A stretch of DNA of 64,000 nt from Lineus longissimus. Lineage: Eukaryota; Nemertea; Pilidiophora; Heteronemertea; Lineidae. Shown piece after piece: positions 1-10,961 of the stretch (the stretch's first letter is position 1; the number at the start of each line of letters is the position of its first letter). Location: NCBI RefSeq assembly GCF_910592395.1, contig NC_088326.1:9181001-9245000 (forward strand). Reading direction: 5' to 3'. The notes under the pieces were generated by a model, which saw nothing but the letters and a program-made list of their open reading frames with translations, was not told the DNA's origin and searched no databases. The translations under genes and the position numbers were made by a program.

Positions 1-584
1 GATACAAGCAGTGCACTATACCCACTGAATCAGTGTGTGGACGATCAAACTGTGACGAGAGGGACTACGTGAAAAATTCAACGGGTATAGGCCTATGTAA
101 TTTTCGACATCGGACCGAAGACCGAGAGATATTTGAACTTCATAATAATTTTATACTGACACATACAGGACATTTTGAGTTTACTGATGCGATTTTGTTA
201 CATGACGAGTGGTATCTCCTATACGGTTTTTCCTATATATTGTCTGTTTCAGTCATAAATTATACACACATTTGATTATTAGTATGGACAAGCAAATTTA
301 ATTCAATAAAATATTCCATGTTTGAAAATCGGAAAAAAGAATGGAACAGGTGTGTAACAATTATTTGCTAGTTCCGGGCCACTCTCTGTAATGTAATCAA
401 GAGAGTGGTTGAGTCACTCTACACATCCAATCTTGACACTAGATGCGCTGATTTCGTTCCTTACAACGCCTCTAGAACTAGTAACTTGCAACCATCTTGA
501 AAAGCAGTACCGTGGATATAGAAAAGGAAGGAATCTTTCTTATTACAATGAGGCTACGCATCATCACTAAGCACGCGAAAATCA
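1..584. other. No gene recognised
   Basis: AT-rich sequence. Short open frames here have no recognisable motif, no convincing splice context and no repeat structure that I can define. Confidence 0.4.
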
Positions 585-886
585 TCCAACAGTCGTTGTG
601 GTATGCACCGAGCATTATCCGTGAGTTTTAATTAAAAAAAATATTTAAATAAAAAGATGTATTTTGGTATTAAGATTTCAATTCAATGCAAGATATGAAT
701 AAGTAAACATTAAAAAAGCATTACTCTCTTGGTGAACGAACAACATGAAATCCATAAAACGGGGATAAAAGTTGGATATGTTTTGTAAATTGTAATTTAT
801 ATGCCAAAATACATCTTTTTTGTTTAAATACTTTTTTTCATATAACTCGTGGATAATGCTTGGTGCCTATTACAACGACTGTTGGA
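585..886. repeat. Imperfect inverted-repeat element (MITE-like)
   Basis: The two ends are inverted copies of each other. The left arm begins CCAACAGTCGTTGT and continues through GCATTATCC to a GATGTATTTTGG block; the right arm is the reverse complement with scattered differences. Arms are about 80 bp around an AT-rich core. I found no clear target-site duplication and no coding potential, so it is best read as an old non-autonomous DNA transposon of unknown superfamily. Confidence 0.65.
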
Positions 887-892
887 CTCGTA

Positions 893-1058
893 GGGCCGAA
901 TTTACAAAGGGTGTTTAGCTTAAAACAGCGTTTAATGTCTGAATAGACAAAGTCAGGGCCTTGCAGGGTTTCTTCATGAAAACCGCATTAGGCCCTGAAA
1001 CTGATTATGTAGAATTTACACGCGTCTAACTCTTAAACACCCTTCGTAAATTCGGCCC
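893..1058. mobile_element. 166-bp MITE, Harbinger-like, GTA duplication
   Basis: Terminal inverted repeats of roughly 25 bp begin GGGCCGAATTTAC at both ends, with a weaker continuation inward, and a second internal inverted repeat (CAGGGCC / GGCCCTG). GTA flanks both sides (890-892 and 1059-1061). A 3-bp duplication and a G-rich terminus fit PIF/Harbinger non-autonomous elements, although the usual target is TWA. It lies a few bases from the preceding inverted-repeat element. Confidence 0.65.
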
Positions 1059-1136
1059 GTAATGTTCTTCACGCTTCGTCAGTTGCGCCTCTATTGGGAA
1101 ACTGGGCGAGTGGGTGTTCAAAAGTCATAACCCTTT

Positions 1137-2683
1137 GGGTAGGTATAAACTGTGCACGAAAGTGTGGACAGCGGCCCTCTAAGTTTGGTGGGCTGGCATT
1201 TCTTTGTCTTTCAATATATTTAAAAGAAATTGCAGTATATTATGCATTATAATCTTTTTAATGGGTCAGCGAAAGAAAAAAAGAAAGAAAAAAAAATTTG
1301 ATGGGTGATTTGGATCAATGAGTGGACAAGCATGTTTGCCCCTTTTTTTAAGGTTTTCGAAGTGGCCTTTGACTTTGTGGACGGGGAAATGCGAGGTCTA
1401 GTGTCCAAATGTGGACTAATTATCAAAGAATTTGTTGAAACTTTGATATTTCTAACTAGTCCAAATAATATCCTTTAACAAAAACTACTTTTATTTGAAT
1501 GACAATGACAATATCATTCAGTTGCAGGCAAAAATAGTTGGCCCTCTCTCAGACGAACTTTCGTTGATCCAAGATGGCGGCACCACTGAAGCCCTGTTGA
1601 AAGGTTACTGTAAATCAGTCAGGAGCTATACTAGTCAGTTTCACTGAGACAAGTCATACTGTAAAACAGATCAGGATATGTTATTTCCTCCGATTAGGGG
1701 CCAATGTACATTCACTGATGCTATATCATTGTCACCATTTGTAACTAATGAATTATGGCCTATTTTTTATAGTCATTCTTACATATCAACATCTGTGAAG
1801 GTTTTCATTCAATTTTTATTCAAATTACTTTTTCTTTAAGTTACCTTTTTATATTTTACATTTGGTCCCCTTTTGTTGCAGTTATGGCTCAGGCCCTTGT
1901 GGAGTTTCTGACTTGCTGTAATAATAGTAGGCCTAATGAGATAGCTTATATAATTAACCTGGGCCTGAGCTGTGGGTGCACATGAGGGAACCTATTTTAG
2001 TTAGTCTTCTGCCATGCCCTTGGAGCGGTGTATTTTTTACCCAGTAAACTAGCCACGAATTGGTGAGTTATTTAAACTTGTATTTCTCAAATTAAATTCT
2101 GTTCAGTTTTCTCTTAGCCAATACCTGGACAATATACCTGTTAATGATTAACAAATAAATGGTTTTCTTACAGTTTACCGAACATTAAAAAGGAATTTCG
2201 AGTCGTGTGAACTTTTCTGGCCTTGACGGCTACAACATCTTACACCAAACTTAGAGGGCCGCTGTCCACACTTTCGTCCACACTTTCGTCCACAGTTTAC
2301 ACCTTCCCCTTTTACTTTCAGGGTAGGTGTAAACTGTGGACGAAAGTGTGGAAAGTGTAAAAATATCACAGTTTCAACAAATTCTTTGATAATTAGTCCA
2401 CATTTGGACACTAGACCTCGCATTTTCCGTCCACAAAGTCAAAGGCCACTTCGAAAACCTTCAAAAAAGGGGCAAAAAGCCCGTCCACTCATTGATCAAA
2501 ATCACCCATCAAAATAACTTTTTTTCTTTTTTCTTTCCCTGACCCATTAAAAAGATTATAATGCATAATACACTGCAATTTCTTTTAAATATATTGAAAG
2601 ACAAAGAAATTACAACCCACCAAACTTAGAGGGCCGCTGTCCACACTTTCGTCCACACTTTCGTCCACAGTTTACACCTACCC
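1137..2683. mobile_element. 1.5-kb TIR element with 9-bp target duplication
   Basis: Both ends read GGGTAGGTNTAAACTG going inward, and the arms stay inverted copies for about 300 bp (1137-1455 against about 2365-2683), sharing runs such as the block near GTGTCCAAATGTGGAC. Flanks are TAACCCTTT (1128-1136) and TAACACTTT (2684-2692), a 9-bp duplication with one mismatch. A further partial end pair at 2238-2345 lies inside, so one copy seems to have inserted into or rearranged with another. There is no transposase; open frames in the arms are by-products of the repeat. A 9-bp duplication suggests a Mutator-like family, by inference only. Confidence 0.75.
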
Positions 2684-4627
2684 TAACACTTTTGAAGTGC
2701 GCGAGACTACTCAGTCACAGAGTCCATGGAGTCAGTGTGGTTTTTTCGAATTTTTGACTCGCAAAAATCGTAATTTCTTGCCTAAATTATGGGTCCTCAA
2801 GTTCGACTTTTCATCATATGTAAAGTTCATAATGTAGACGAAACGGTCAACTTTGCATGTCGGCCCCTCCAGGTGTTTCAGCGAAGTTACAGTTAGTCGT
2901 ACACTACAGTTGATCGTGCATGCATGTATGCATGCGGCATGCCAGACTCCCTGGGTGGTCATCCTAAACAGAGTCCACCACTGGCACCAGCGCCCTCGAG
3001 CGTCCACCAGATTTAAAGACAGTTATAAAGTAATCAAAATCACAGTGATATGATATCCATGACGTCTTAGACTAGAGAGAACGATAATAAAGTGCTGAAA
3101 CTTGGCCGGCTCGACTGTCGACTCTGGAACGGTGAAATTTGAGCGACTTAACAGGCATCCAAAAACTATTCTATACCGAGCTACTTACACTCAAGTTACT
3201 CCTCACGCTTTAGACGGTGGCCGGAATAGGGAATGATTGTATCTATCCTCACTTTACCGGTTGGCAGATTCCACATTCTAGCAGTCTTCCATCGACCCTA
3301 TGTGCGAAAAATATGACACTTAAGAAATTGGCACGGAAGTTGCAGCGGTATGTTTGGAGTATAGTCTCACCCGTACTGTATACGACCTGTGAAGCATATC
3401 ACCTTTAAATAATGAAAGAAAACACTGCGTTGTGCTTAACTGCCTATGAGTCATGGTGTGAATAAATTAACGATCCCGCCAAATATGCAGTTTTGGATGC
3501 GAGCGTAACACAGTGTGCGCGAGATGAGGCGCCAGTACTAAAAAGAACGCACCTTGGTGCTTGCTCGCGCAAGCGCCGCGCTAGTAATCGAATACGCTAC
3601 TTTATATCATGTATATTTACTGATAACCTTACTTGCTAATTTCAGGTTCCTGAGAGCCGTTATCGACTTCTCATGTATTATGTGTCGGGGTGGAATACCA
3701 GTGATGCAATGCAACAAATAGAACAGAACTTTTTCAATGTTTTTAAAGCATCAGTAAGATTTTCTGCACACGGGACAGTCTGATTCTGAAATTTGATGAG
3801 GACCGAGTTCAGAATTCGCAGTGTCTGTGACTTTTTTCCAAGCAGAACAGAAGATACCATGAATAACCCTCTTGTAAAAACTTTAGAAAGAAGTACATGT
3901 ATATTCGAAAAATTATTTTGGCCAACAGTGAAAGGAAGGATAGTGAAATGTTCCAGTTGAGATTGCTCAGCTTCAGCCTTGCTGCATGAACATGCTCTAA
4001 TTTAGTCCAGGCAATGTGCCAGACCTTCAATCTGGAGGAACTTCGGAGAAATATCGCCATTTAGAACATTTCCCTGCAGAATGGTCTGCCAGTTTGAAGA
4101 ATTAGTAATCGTGTTACCATGGAGAGTTATCAAACTCTAGTGTGAGACACCCACAGATATCCCTCAACAACATTTCGACTGAAACAAACGCATCCTGTAC
4201 CGAAAAAAATCTGCCATTAATTTGGTAAGTACAGCACAGTATAGTTGTTCTATTTAGTATTGATCATTTGAGTGGCAGGCCCTATTGGGCTTCTTGTTTT
4301 TTAAGATCTATAGCCCAATGGTATCGATACGTGAGCATGTTCAGCCTTTTTCCTCAGCATTTTACAAGTTTTAATTCTTTGTTTCAGGTCTGTACAGTTG
4401 TCCCTGAGACAGTTGGATTTCATGAAGCATCTGTGCATTTCCACAAAAGAATTTGTCGTGGAATTTAGTAGCCCTGGATGCAGCACAGTTAAAATGTAAG
4501 TAATCCCATCAAGATGGACGTGAATAATGATGAGAAAGCCATTGAACTACCTCGTTGATAAAAGTATCATGGAAAAGGAACAAGCTCGATATAGGCAAGT
4601 AACCATTTTGCAGTTTTCACTGATTTT
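2684..4627. other. No gene recognised
   Basis: No open frame in this stretch carries a recognisable domain or a supported exon. The segment near 3480-3600 is locally GC-rich with several GCGC runs. Open frames at 3678-4060 and 4268-4486 are short, low in motif content and overlap on both strands, so I do not call them. Confidence 0.35.
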
Positions 4628-4995
4628 TAGCTCACCTCGAGAGAGGTGAGTTTATATTATGACGCAGCGTCTGTCGTCATCCCTTAGCAAGACACGTCTA
4701 CTGGAGCTATCGACTTGAAACTTTGTACATATTTTCCCCTAGGAAATCACACCTGGGAGACCGAATTTTGGTCTGGTTCGATTCTTGATTTTGCTGCTAG
4801 GTGGCTAAAACTGAAAACCCGATAAGTGCTACAAATGTATATCTCCCTAACTAAGGACTTGATCATCACTAAATTTCATCATAGGTACACATTATGACGA
4901 TGGCATATCACACGGGTTTTTGATTTGACCTACTTTTCAAGGTCACATGAGTCTTATAGTAAAACACACGGGCACATGAAAGTATGTAAAACACC
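4628..4995 (+). repeat. Single monomer of the GTCGTC/300-bp repeat family
   Basis: Starts with GCTCACCTCGAGAGAGGTGAG and follows the same order as the tandem units near 22.5-24 kb: an ACTTGAAACTTTGTACA block, a GAATTTTGGTCTG block, a GATTTGACC block and CTTTTCAAGGTCACA. It is one diverged unit rather than an array. Its CTCF-like position reads CTGCTAGGTGGC (4794-4805). Noncoding dispersed repeat. Confidence 0.65.
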
Positions 4996-5548
4996 ATATC
5001 GTCACCTTGTCAAAATAATTGCCTTAGTCATGTTTTCATGTTTTGAGAAAAGTGAAAATAACCACAACAAATTTGAAGTCCTTGATATTTAATTAAAATT
5101 TCTTACATAAAGATATGATTATACATCACTATTAAAATGCCATCAATAATGTCAGTCAAAAGTATTACATAATGGGATCAGATGACTTAGGCAGATTGAT
5201 TAATATGCATTCGTGACTTAGCCATTTTAACCTATTTTTTAGGCAAAATTATTTCAAGGTTAAGTGACTTAGGCAATTTCAGTGTTTCTCATGAGGGTAC
5301 AGATTACATGCATTAAAAATAAAACCCAAAATTTTGACACAGAACTGGATTACATTCAAATATTCTCTTTTTTTTAATTCTGACACTTGGAAAAATGCCA
5401 GCTGCCTATCACATTGCAAAATCAAGCAGTGAGCAGTCGATCTTTCATCAAAAAGAGTACAAAATGCTCAAAAATAGTACAAGTTAGGAAGTCTGCATAC
5501 TATAAGGCAATATATTGCATTCCCTTTTAGTACTTTGTTGAGTGAAGT
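4996..5548. other. No gene recognised
   Basis: AT-rich spacer downstream of the broken gene encoded on the minus strand from 5549. Several GACTTAGGCA-like words recur at 5180-5270, but no ordered repeat can be defined. Confidence 0.35.
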
Positions 5549-7725
5549 TTACTGGTGTGGTAAGTTATCAAGGAAGTGATGGCACTCGGCAGTCATAACA
5601 TGCTTCATGGACTGCAAGTCAGCATACTTCCTCTGTTTTATTGGGAGAGGATTTGGGAACAATTGGACCCATTTGATTGGCACTGCTGGAATCTGTTGTC
5701 TTTGTGGAAGTACTTCACATTTGGAATCATCTGAGAAGGACAGCTTGTAGTAGATCTTGCCATCCCTTTCGTACTGAAGACCCCGCAGGTCATGGACAGT
5801 AGGGTCACCAGCCTTTTTTCCTGGCCTGATACTCACCAAGTAGGGTCCATTCATTTTCTTAATTTCATCATGCTTGACTACCCGTACATGGTAAGGCGAT
5901 GGTCTAATATGGGCAGTTTGAAATATTACAACGTAATCCCTTGGTGTGAAAATATCTGTAAGCATCTTGTGTTCACTTGTGCTATGCATGCTGTCACACT
6001 CCATTTGGGTGTGACCGGCTACTAGGTACTTCTGGGTGATAACAACACCATATTTCCTGGAAAGCTCGGAAAAAGCATTAGCCACATTAACATTGCGCTT
6101 TTGATAATCACAACCATCGCTCCATACCTCAATTTCCTTGGTGTCAGGATTCTCTTGGATTACCGTTTCGAAATGACGATACTGAAGATGTGCAAACACT
6201 TCACTGCTGAGGTCACCCTCAGACTCGTCCCAAAGGTGGCAATAGCCTGCCTTTGAGTTCAGGTCAAAGAGTGTAAAATTATGGACCTTAAGTTTTGTTT
6301 TGTAGTACAAGCTACTTGCTTTGGTTTTGGGGCACAGCAGGACCGCTTGCAAGTCCATAGTCCAAACTGACTTTGAATTGTTGGAAGATTCCTTGTCTCT
6401 GGTCTTCTCATTTCTTGCTTCATCTTTCTTCTGGATGTGCGCATCATACTCAGCCTTAGTTATATTATGGTGTTTGAAAGAGACACAAACATAACACTGG
6501 TCCTTTCTCGGGATGAAGACAGAGTACTTTCCTTCATGGAAATATTTTGGGACCAGGTTTGGTTGGTTGGGCTGCTGCTTGGTTATCATGGTCGATGGGA
6601 TCTTCATTTGCCCAGGATGCGATGGTTCGCTCACAGAGACCAAATGTTGAAGCAAACAGTTTCCTACACACTGGACGAGCTGTTCCATCCTCTAGTTTCA
6701 GTCTGTAGGCATATGATGACGCACGGCGGGATCCCTCAGCAACTTTCTTCTGTTTTATTTGGAGCTGGAATAAAGTATGACATGACTGAGTAATCGGCTA
6801 AACTAAAGTCCCAGCCGAGGCATCTGTGCATCTACTGACTTAGTAGATCTAATTATTTGGGGAAGACAAGAGTTATCAAAGTATGAATATCGTCTGGGTG
6901 TGGTAGAGGTTTGATTATCATGATTATTACCTTTGTGATCAATGTTTTAATGTATAGCTGTCGTTCTTCCCAGCACTTCATGGACCAAACATATTGGAAT
7001 ATCCACTTCCTCTGGTCTTCAGTTATGGACTGGCATTTTCGAGTCTTGACTTTCTGACAGAAGTTTGAATTGCATGGAGGACCCATTACTTATTCCGTCA
7101 CTTCTTTACCACTTTTGGTCTTGTATGGCAGTCCCTTGAGACGTTTTGCCGTGCACTCATTCTGCTTCCATGTATGCGGGGAGAGGTGCTTACTTCGTTT
7201 CCGTTGGGTTGCCTGTAAAAGATAAAAATATCTTTACTATTATCGACCTTATTTACTTTATTACAAGATTGATATCCATGGGTAATCCATTTGCCTGGAT
7301 GTATGAATCATTTGGTGAGAAGACAAATAATCAGCACATATCCTAACATGACCTTTACCCTAAAGTTTCCTAGGAATAAGAAATATTTTACCAGTCAAAT
7401 CTTACATCAGGGTTTCCATTGATTGCTACAGGCTCTTCTGCCGACTCCGTGGCCACAGGTTCTTCATTCTTAGAAGCTGATGACTCCCCAGAGGATACAC
7501 CTGAGCGAAAGTCTGGATCATTTTCAACATCGGGGTCTTCTGGGGGTTGTTGCACCTGGTTGGCGGCTTCAACGGCCCTTGCAATTGCTTCTTCAATTGG
7601 TGTGGCTGCGGTATTGTCTACTACATTGTCAGTTGCATGGAGTGGCGCAACTTGCTGGTCTTCTGTCCATTCATCACTCTCGCCATCATGGGCTGGCTGC
7701 TCAAAGTCTGAGTCATGCTCATCAT
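5549..7725 (-). pseudogene. DDE-like transposase of an unassigned invertebrate family, three exons, broken
   Basis: Three minus-strand exon blocks are visible: an acidic first block (7725-7406, acceptor after a T-run and AG, donor GTAAGA), a basic middle block (7212-6931, with HTWKQN, MGPPC and ITEDQRKWIFQ) and a long last block (6766-5549). The last block contains PRKDQCYVC, TMDLQAVLLCP, WSDGCDYQKRN and GHTQMECDSMHS, conserved words of a large uncharacterised invertebrate family; the spaced acidic residues (MDLQ, SDGC, MECDS) suggest a DDE catalytic triad, which is inference. A TAA at 7090-7092 interrupts the middle block in frame, a frameshift near 6530-6560 separates the two halves of the last block, and the first exon junction phase does not fit. 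It is a dead copy. Confidence 0.7.
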
Positions 7726-7852
7726 CTAAAAAAAAAAATATATATATTCTCGTTTGATGGATATACTTGGATTAGGCCCCACACCTCGGCTAACAATGTG
7801 TTAATACAAAGATCCTATCACCAGGATAGGTCGAACTCGAGAACCCAGGTGC

Positions 7853-8048
7853 ACTCTCAATATCGAGTGTAAGGTACCAAGATGCAATTCGTGAAAAATA
7901 CTCGGAAAAGCAAGTGTACTCGCTTTCTCGAGTGTTATATCCCGTGAGTCACTGCGCGGATCGCACTTGAAATACCAGGTATACTCGCGTTATCGAGTGG
8001 TTATCAAGGAACACCTACGGTGCTAATCGTGCACTCGACTGATCGAGT
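7853..8048. repeat. Row of four short ACTCG/CGAGT hairpins
   Basis: Inverted repeats of the form ACTCG-spacer-CGAGT occur at 7853-7868 (one mismatch), 7918-7933, 7983-7998 and 8033-8048. The first three starts are exactly 65 bp apart and the last is 50 bp further on. Isolated TCGAGT or ACTCGG words lie between and after them. No coding frame covers the cluster. Its role is unknown; it may be a decayed minisatellite or a site array at an element end. Confidence 0.55.
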
Positions 8049-8655
8049 TTGGAAAACCTTGCGAATTCGAGTATTTTATCCCACCATGCTTTGCAAGAGA
8101 TAGTTACTTCCGCTCGATTCTCTTAGCATACGACAAGCTCCGGTTAATTGGCGTGCCAACACGAACAGTGACTGGGGCCTGATGAGACGTTTTTAAGTTT
8201 CCGTTTCGAGTGTTTTTAGTGCCTCAAACGTCTCAGGAGTTTGGTTTTTTTCAATCAAAGACAACTATTAAACAACAATGTGTAACTTAATCTATTCATT
8301 TACTTGTATCATATATCTATACAGGATAAGTTATATTGTGAACCTGCTCCTCACCGGACTTCATCTCATTCAGTATCAACCAGTCATTACCGACTGCCCA
8401 TTGTCTGGGACTCGCCTATGCCACCGGGCCATACTGCCACATTAATTTTGCATCGGAACGGCGCCGTTTGAGTAGATGCATCCCTTGTCGCCGGCCCGGA
8501 CGTCTGGGTAGTCTTGAGTCGACGTCTTGCCGTGAAGGGAGGAATGGCCGTCCTTTCTTTTGGGCGGTGGCTTCCGTGCCATTGGTTCCAAATAAAACAT
8601 GGCGAAAATAATGTCTTTGGAATCTGCAATGTAGGGAAACAAGATTACACTAGGC
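8049..8655. other. No firm gene; small inverted repeat
   Basis: GATGAGACGTTT (about 8180) and AAACGTCTCAG (about 8226) form a short inverted repeat. Minus-strand frames at 8387-8642 lie just downstream of the HECT-like exon fragment and could be its decayed tail, but they carry no motif I recognise. Confidence 0.35.
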
Positions 8656-9141
8656 CTAGATTGATTTGACCATGTTCATTTCAAAGTGTCCATTCCTGGG
8701 TCTGAGTACGACCCAGTCAAATTCCCCGATAGGTTCAATGTCATTGTCACTTCCTGCATGGTCACTACCGACATGTTTCCGAAAGGCCTCTATGGTCCCA
8801 AACCACTGTCCTGAGGAACATTCTGGGGTGACGTTTTCTTCACCAAGAACCAACGCAACTGTGAAAGCCTTGGCTAACATAAGAGGAAAAAAGCCATGGT
8901 CGATGTACCCCTTCAGCAAAATTCTACCCGTTGCTCTCCACTCTTCATCTTGCCATTTAGCCATAATGACTGGAACTCTGCTTTCCTCGCCTTCCGACGC
9001 CCGTAAGAACAGTTCATTCCAGAATTTGGTGTATGCGTCTCTTGAGACGCCGATACAGTCGATTCCCCGTTCATCTATGAAGGAGAACTTGATCGTCGCA
9101 TCTTCGATAATTGCTGGATTTTTAAAAATTCGCTTGACAAG
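8656..9141 (-). CDS. HECT-like domain fragment, single exon, partial
   Basis: Begins after a clean acceptor (TATTCAG at 9142-9148 on the minus strand) and runs 161 codons to a stop. The protein shows FSFIDERGID, a GVSRD segment, FWNELF, then WQDEEWRATGRILLKGY and FPLMLAKAF, followed by GEENVTPE. This order resembles the N-terminal half of HECT-like domains in uncharacterised fish and invertebrate proteins (G2E3 type), where a long C-lobe with a catalytic Cys would follow; it is absent here. The last residues (FDWVVLRPRNGHFEMNMVKS) look unlike a HECT lobe and recall instead the GHIEKNF region of the gene at 28-30 kb, so the 3' end may be a fusion. No upstream exon was identified. Confidence 0.45.
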   Translation of the reverse strand, partial: LVKRIFKNPAIIEDATIKFSFIDERGIDCIGVSRDAYTKFWNELFLRASEGEESRVPVIMAKWQDEEWRATGRILLKGYIDHGFFPLMLAKAFTVALVLGEENVTPECSSGQWFGTIEAFRKHVGSDHAGSDNDIEPIGEFDWVVLRPRNGHFEMNMVKSI

Positions 9142-9603
9142 CTGAATACTTCAAGATTAGACAATTGGTGTAACATTATCTATCACAAATGAAACGACAA
9201 TCAGATTAATCACCAATACATACGTTTATTATTATCATTATAATTATTAACGATACATAATACAAATGTAGATATTCGCAAATATATCCTGATAGGTATA
9301 AACAACATACGTGTACACAAATAATACTCTAGATTCACTTTGCTAAGGTCAGTTGATTATTTGGTATTAACACGCCTTGCACAATTATGCCATACATTGG
9401 TCACAGCCACTATAGTCCGATTGATTCATTTGGCATCGGCATCAAGCCTGATACTCCTCGGAAAAATGTATTCATGTCGAAAGACAACGATAGAGGCAAG
9501 AAATTAATATTTGCCACTGACCGTAGAAAAGTGAATCGAGAGTATATCCAAACATCTCCATTAAATTAACGCATAATATCATCATCTCAAGAATGTCACA
9601 GAT
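9142..9603. other. No gene recognised
   Basis: AT-rich intergenic sequence between the HECT-like fragment and the 3' end of the PC4-like gene. Nothing definable. Confidence 0.4.
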
Positions 9604-10395
9604 TTATAAATAGTCTTTGAATGAGAAAGGGTTGCATTCAGGACACTGCAGATAGCCCTGCTGATTTTGATGTGATTCAGACATCATACATGGCGTTAAA
9701 GTTAAAAGTTCGGGAACAAGACGTTCCATTGTCGGCACTAGTCCGTTGAATATGTTCCACTCGTCCATAGTTAAGTTGATCCCCTGCTTAGTCGGAATGG
9801 GTTCCGTTACCCCGATAGAATCCTCCGGCAGAAAATGTCTCCGAATATTAACGTATTGTCGTCCATTGAAGATATTTATTGTGAAATATCTTCCGCCGCC
9901 CAAATGCAACGTGTAGGGAGTGTTGTTGCTGCTGCTGCTGGCATCCGCATCCGCGTTGGGTCTCAACATCCTCGACAGCTCCTGGTCTATGTCGGATACA
10001 GCTCGCAAAAGCTCTGACATTTGCAGCTTGTTGAGGGTGATACCTTTCTTGGTTGGTATCAGCCGGATATCGCCTTCCTTGTTAGCCCTCTCATCGTATA
10101 CGCAAAGATGGAATAGTATCTCCCCGTGCCAAAGATTTACGAAAAGAAATCGATCTCTACCTAGCTTGTGATGCCAGGGTATTTCTGGTACAGGCGCCGG
10201 TTCCTGGTTTAGAGACTCGTTATCATCGTCATCACCATAGTCTAATCTCCTGCATAGACTCTGTATTCTCGGATCCGATCGAGCAGCTTGCCTCCTCTTT
10301 GGATTGGGTCGCATAGGCGCGTTCGGGGATGATATTCGGCGTGGTAGCATGTTTGATACGTCGCTTGGCGTCTCGTCAATAACTAGTTTCGACAT
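9604..10395 (-). CDS. Intronless protein with two PC4-like (p15 coactivator-type) domains
   Basis: A complete 263-codon frame with no introns. Residues 1-70 are basic, Ser/Pro-rich and then acidic (YGDDDDNE). Two similar blocks follow: RDRFLFVNLWHGEILFHL...PTKKGITLN (about 78-140) and GRYFTINIFNGRQYVNIR...PTKQGINLT (about 167-230). Each has the PC4/Sub1 pattern: a beta-rich start, an invariant-looking PTK(K/Q)GI(T/N)L turn, then an amphipathic helix. PC4 domains bind single-stranded DNA and usually occur once per chain as a dimer; here the repeat could make an internal dimer. The tail has CPECNP. A TATA box lies 71-79 nt upstream of the ATG. The frame is undamaged, unlike most of the window. 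Whether it is a host gene or cargo of a mobile element is open. Confidence 0.6.
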   Translation of the reverse strand: MSKLVIDETPSDVSNMLPRRISSPNAPMRPNPKRRQAARSDPRIQSLCRRLDYGDDDDNESLNQEPAPVPEIPWHHKLGRDRFLFVNLWHGEILFHLCVYDERANKEGDIRLIPTKKGITLNKLQMSELLRAVSDIDQELSRMLRPNADADASSSSNNTPYTLHLGGGRYFTINIFNGRQYVNIRRHFLPEDSIGVTEPIPTKQGINLTMDEWNIFNGLVPTMERLVPELLTLTPCMMSESHQNQQGYLQCPECNPFSFKDYL

Positions 10396-10465
10396 TGTGG
10401 TTGATTGGTATATGGATTGAGTAGCGTACTATTGAGGTATGATGATCGATCAGGAATTGACGCTG

Positions 10466-10474
10466 TTATATATA
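10466..10474 (-). promoter_or_regulatory. TATA box of the PC4-like gene
   Basis: The minus strand reads TATATATAA here, 71-79 nt before the ATG at 10395, leaving room for a short 5' leader if transcription starts about 30 nt downstream. No other core element was recognised. Confidence 0.55.
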
Positions 10475-10961
10475 CTAGCCAGTCGTTATAACCCAATTCA
10501 CCCTGTACACGTTTTGAAGGTTTGGGGTTACTTTGCCATGACAATAGAAAAAGCATTCCACGACCCCATGGTGGTATGTTAACCCCACAAATGGGGTTTC
10601 TTTGTCATTCTCAGTTTGTTTTAAAAAAATGAACAGATATTTCCAACAACTGGCTACACTTTTGATGACATTTATTAAACAAATTAACAAAAAACACTAC
10701 CGGACCAATAGGTCTACTGCCTATAGTACTGGTGCCGGCACACAAATATTGCAACTTGTAACAAACTTAAAAACCTTAATTTGTAACAAACATAATAAAA
10801 TTACCTGAAGAACACAGTAAAATACTTCAAAATGCTGATAAAAAAGACCAAATAGGTACAATGAATGCAGCAGTGTCAGTTTGACTCAAAACCTTCACTC
10901 GGGAAGTGCTTACGTTTTAACAGCTGACCTCTACTTTCCCCAATAGTGAATGGTCAGTGTT
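10475..10961. other. No gene recognised; one small hairpin
   Basis: Contains the stem-loop AACCCCACAAATGGGGTT near 10584-10601 and otherwise AT-rich sequence. No coding signal. Confidence 0.35.

Noticed and set aside
2175-2423. Minus-strand frame with CGRKCGRKCGQ
   Set aside because: Produced by repeated GTCCACACTTTC words at the ends of the TIR element.
7419-7872. Plus-strand Ser/Thr-rich frames
   Set aside because: Antisense to the acidic first exon of the DDE-like gene, which has splice sites on the minus strand.
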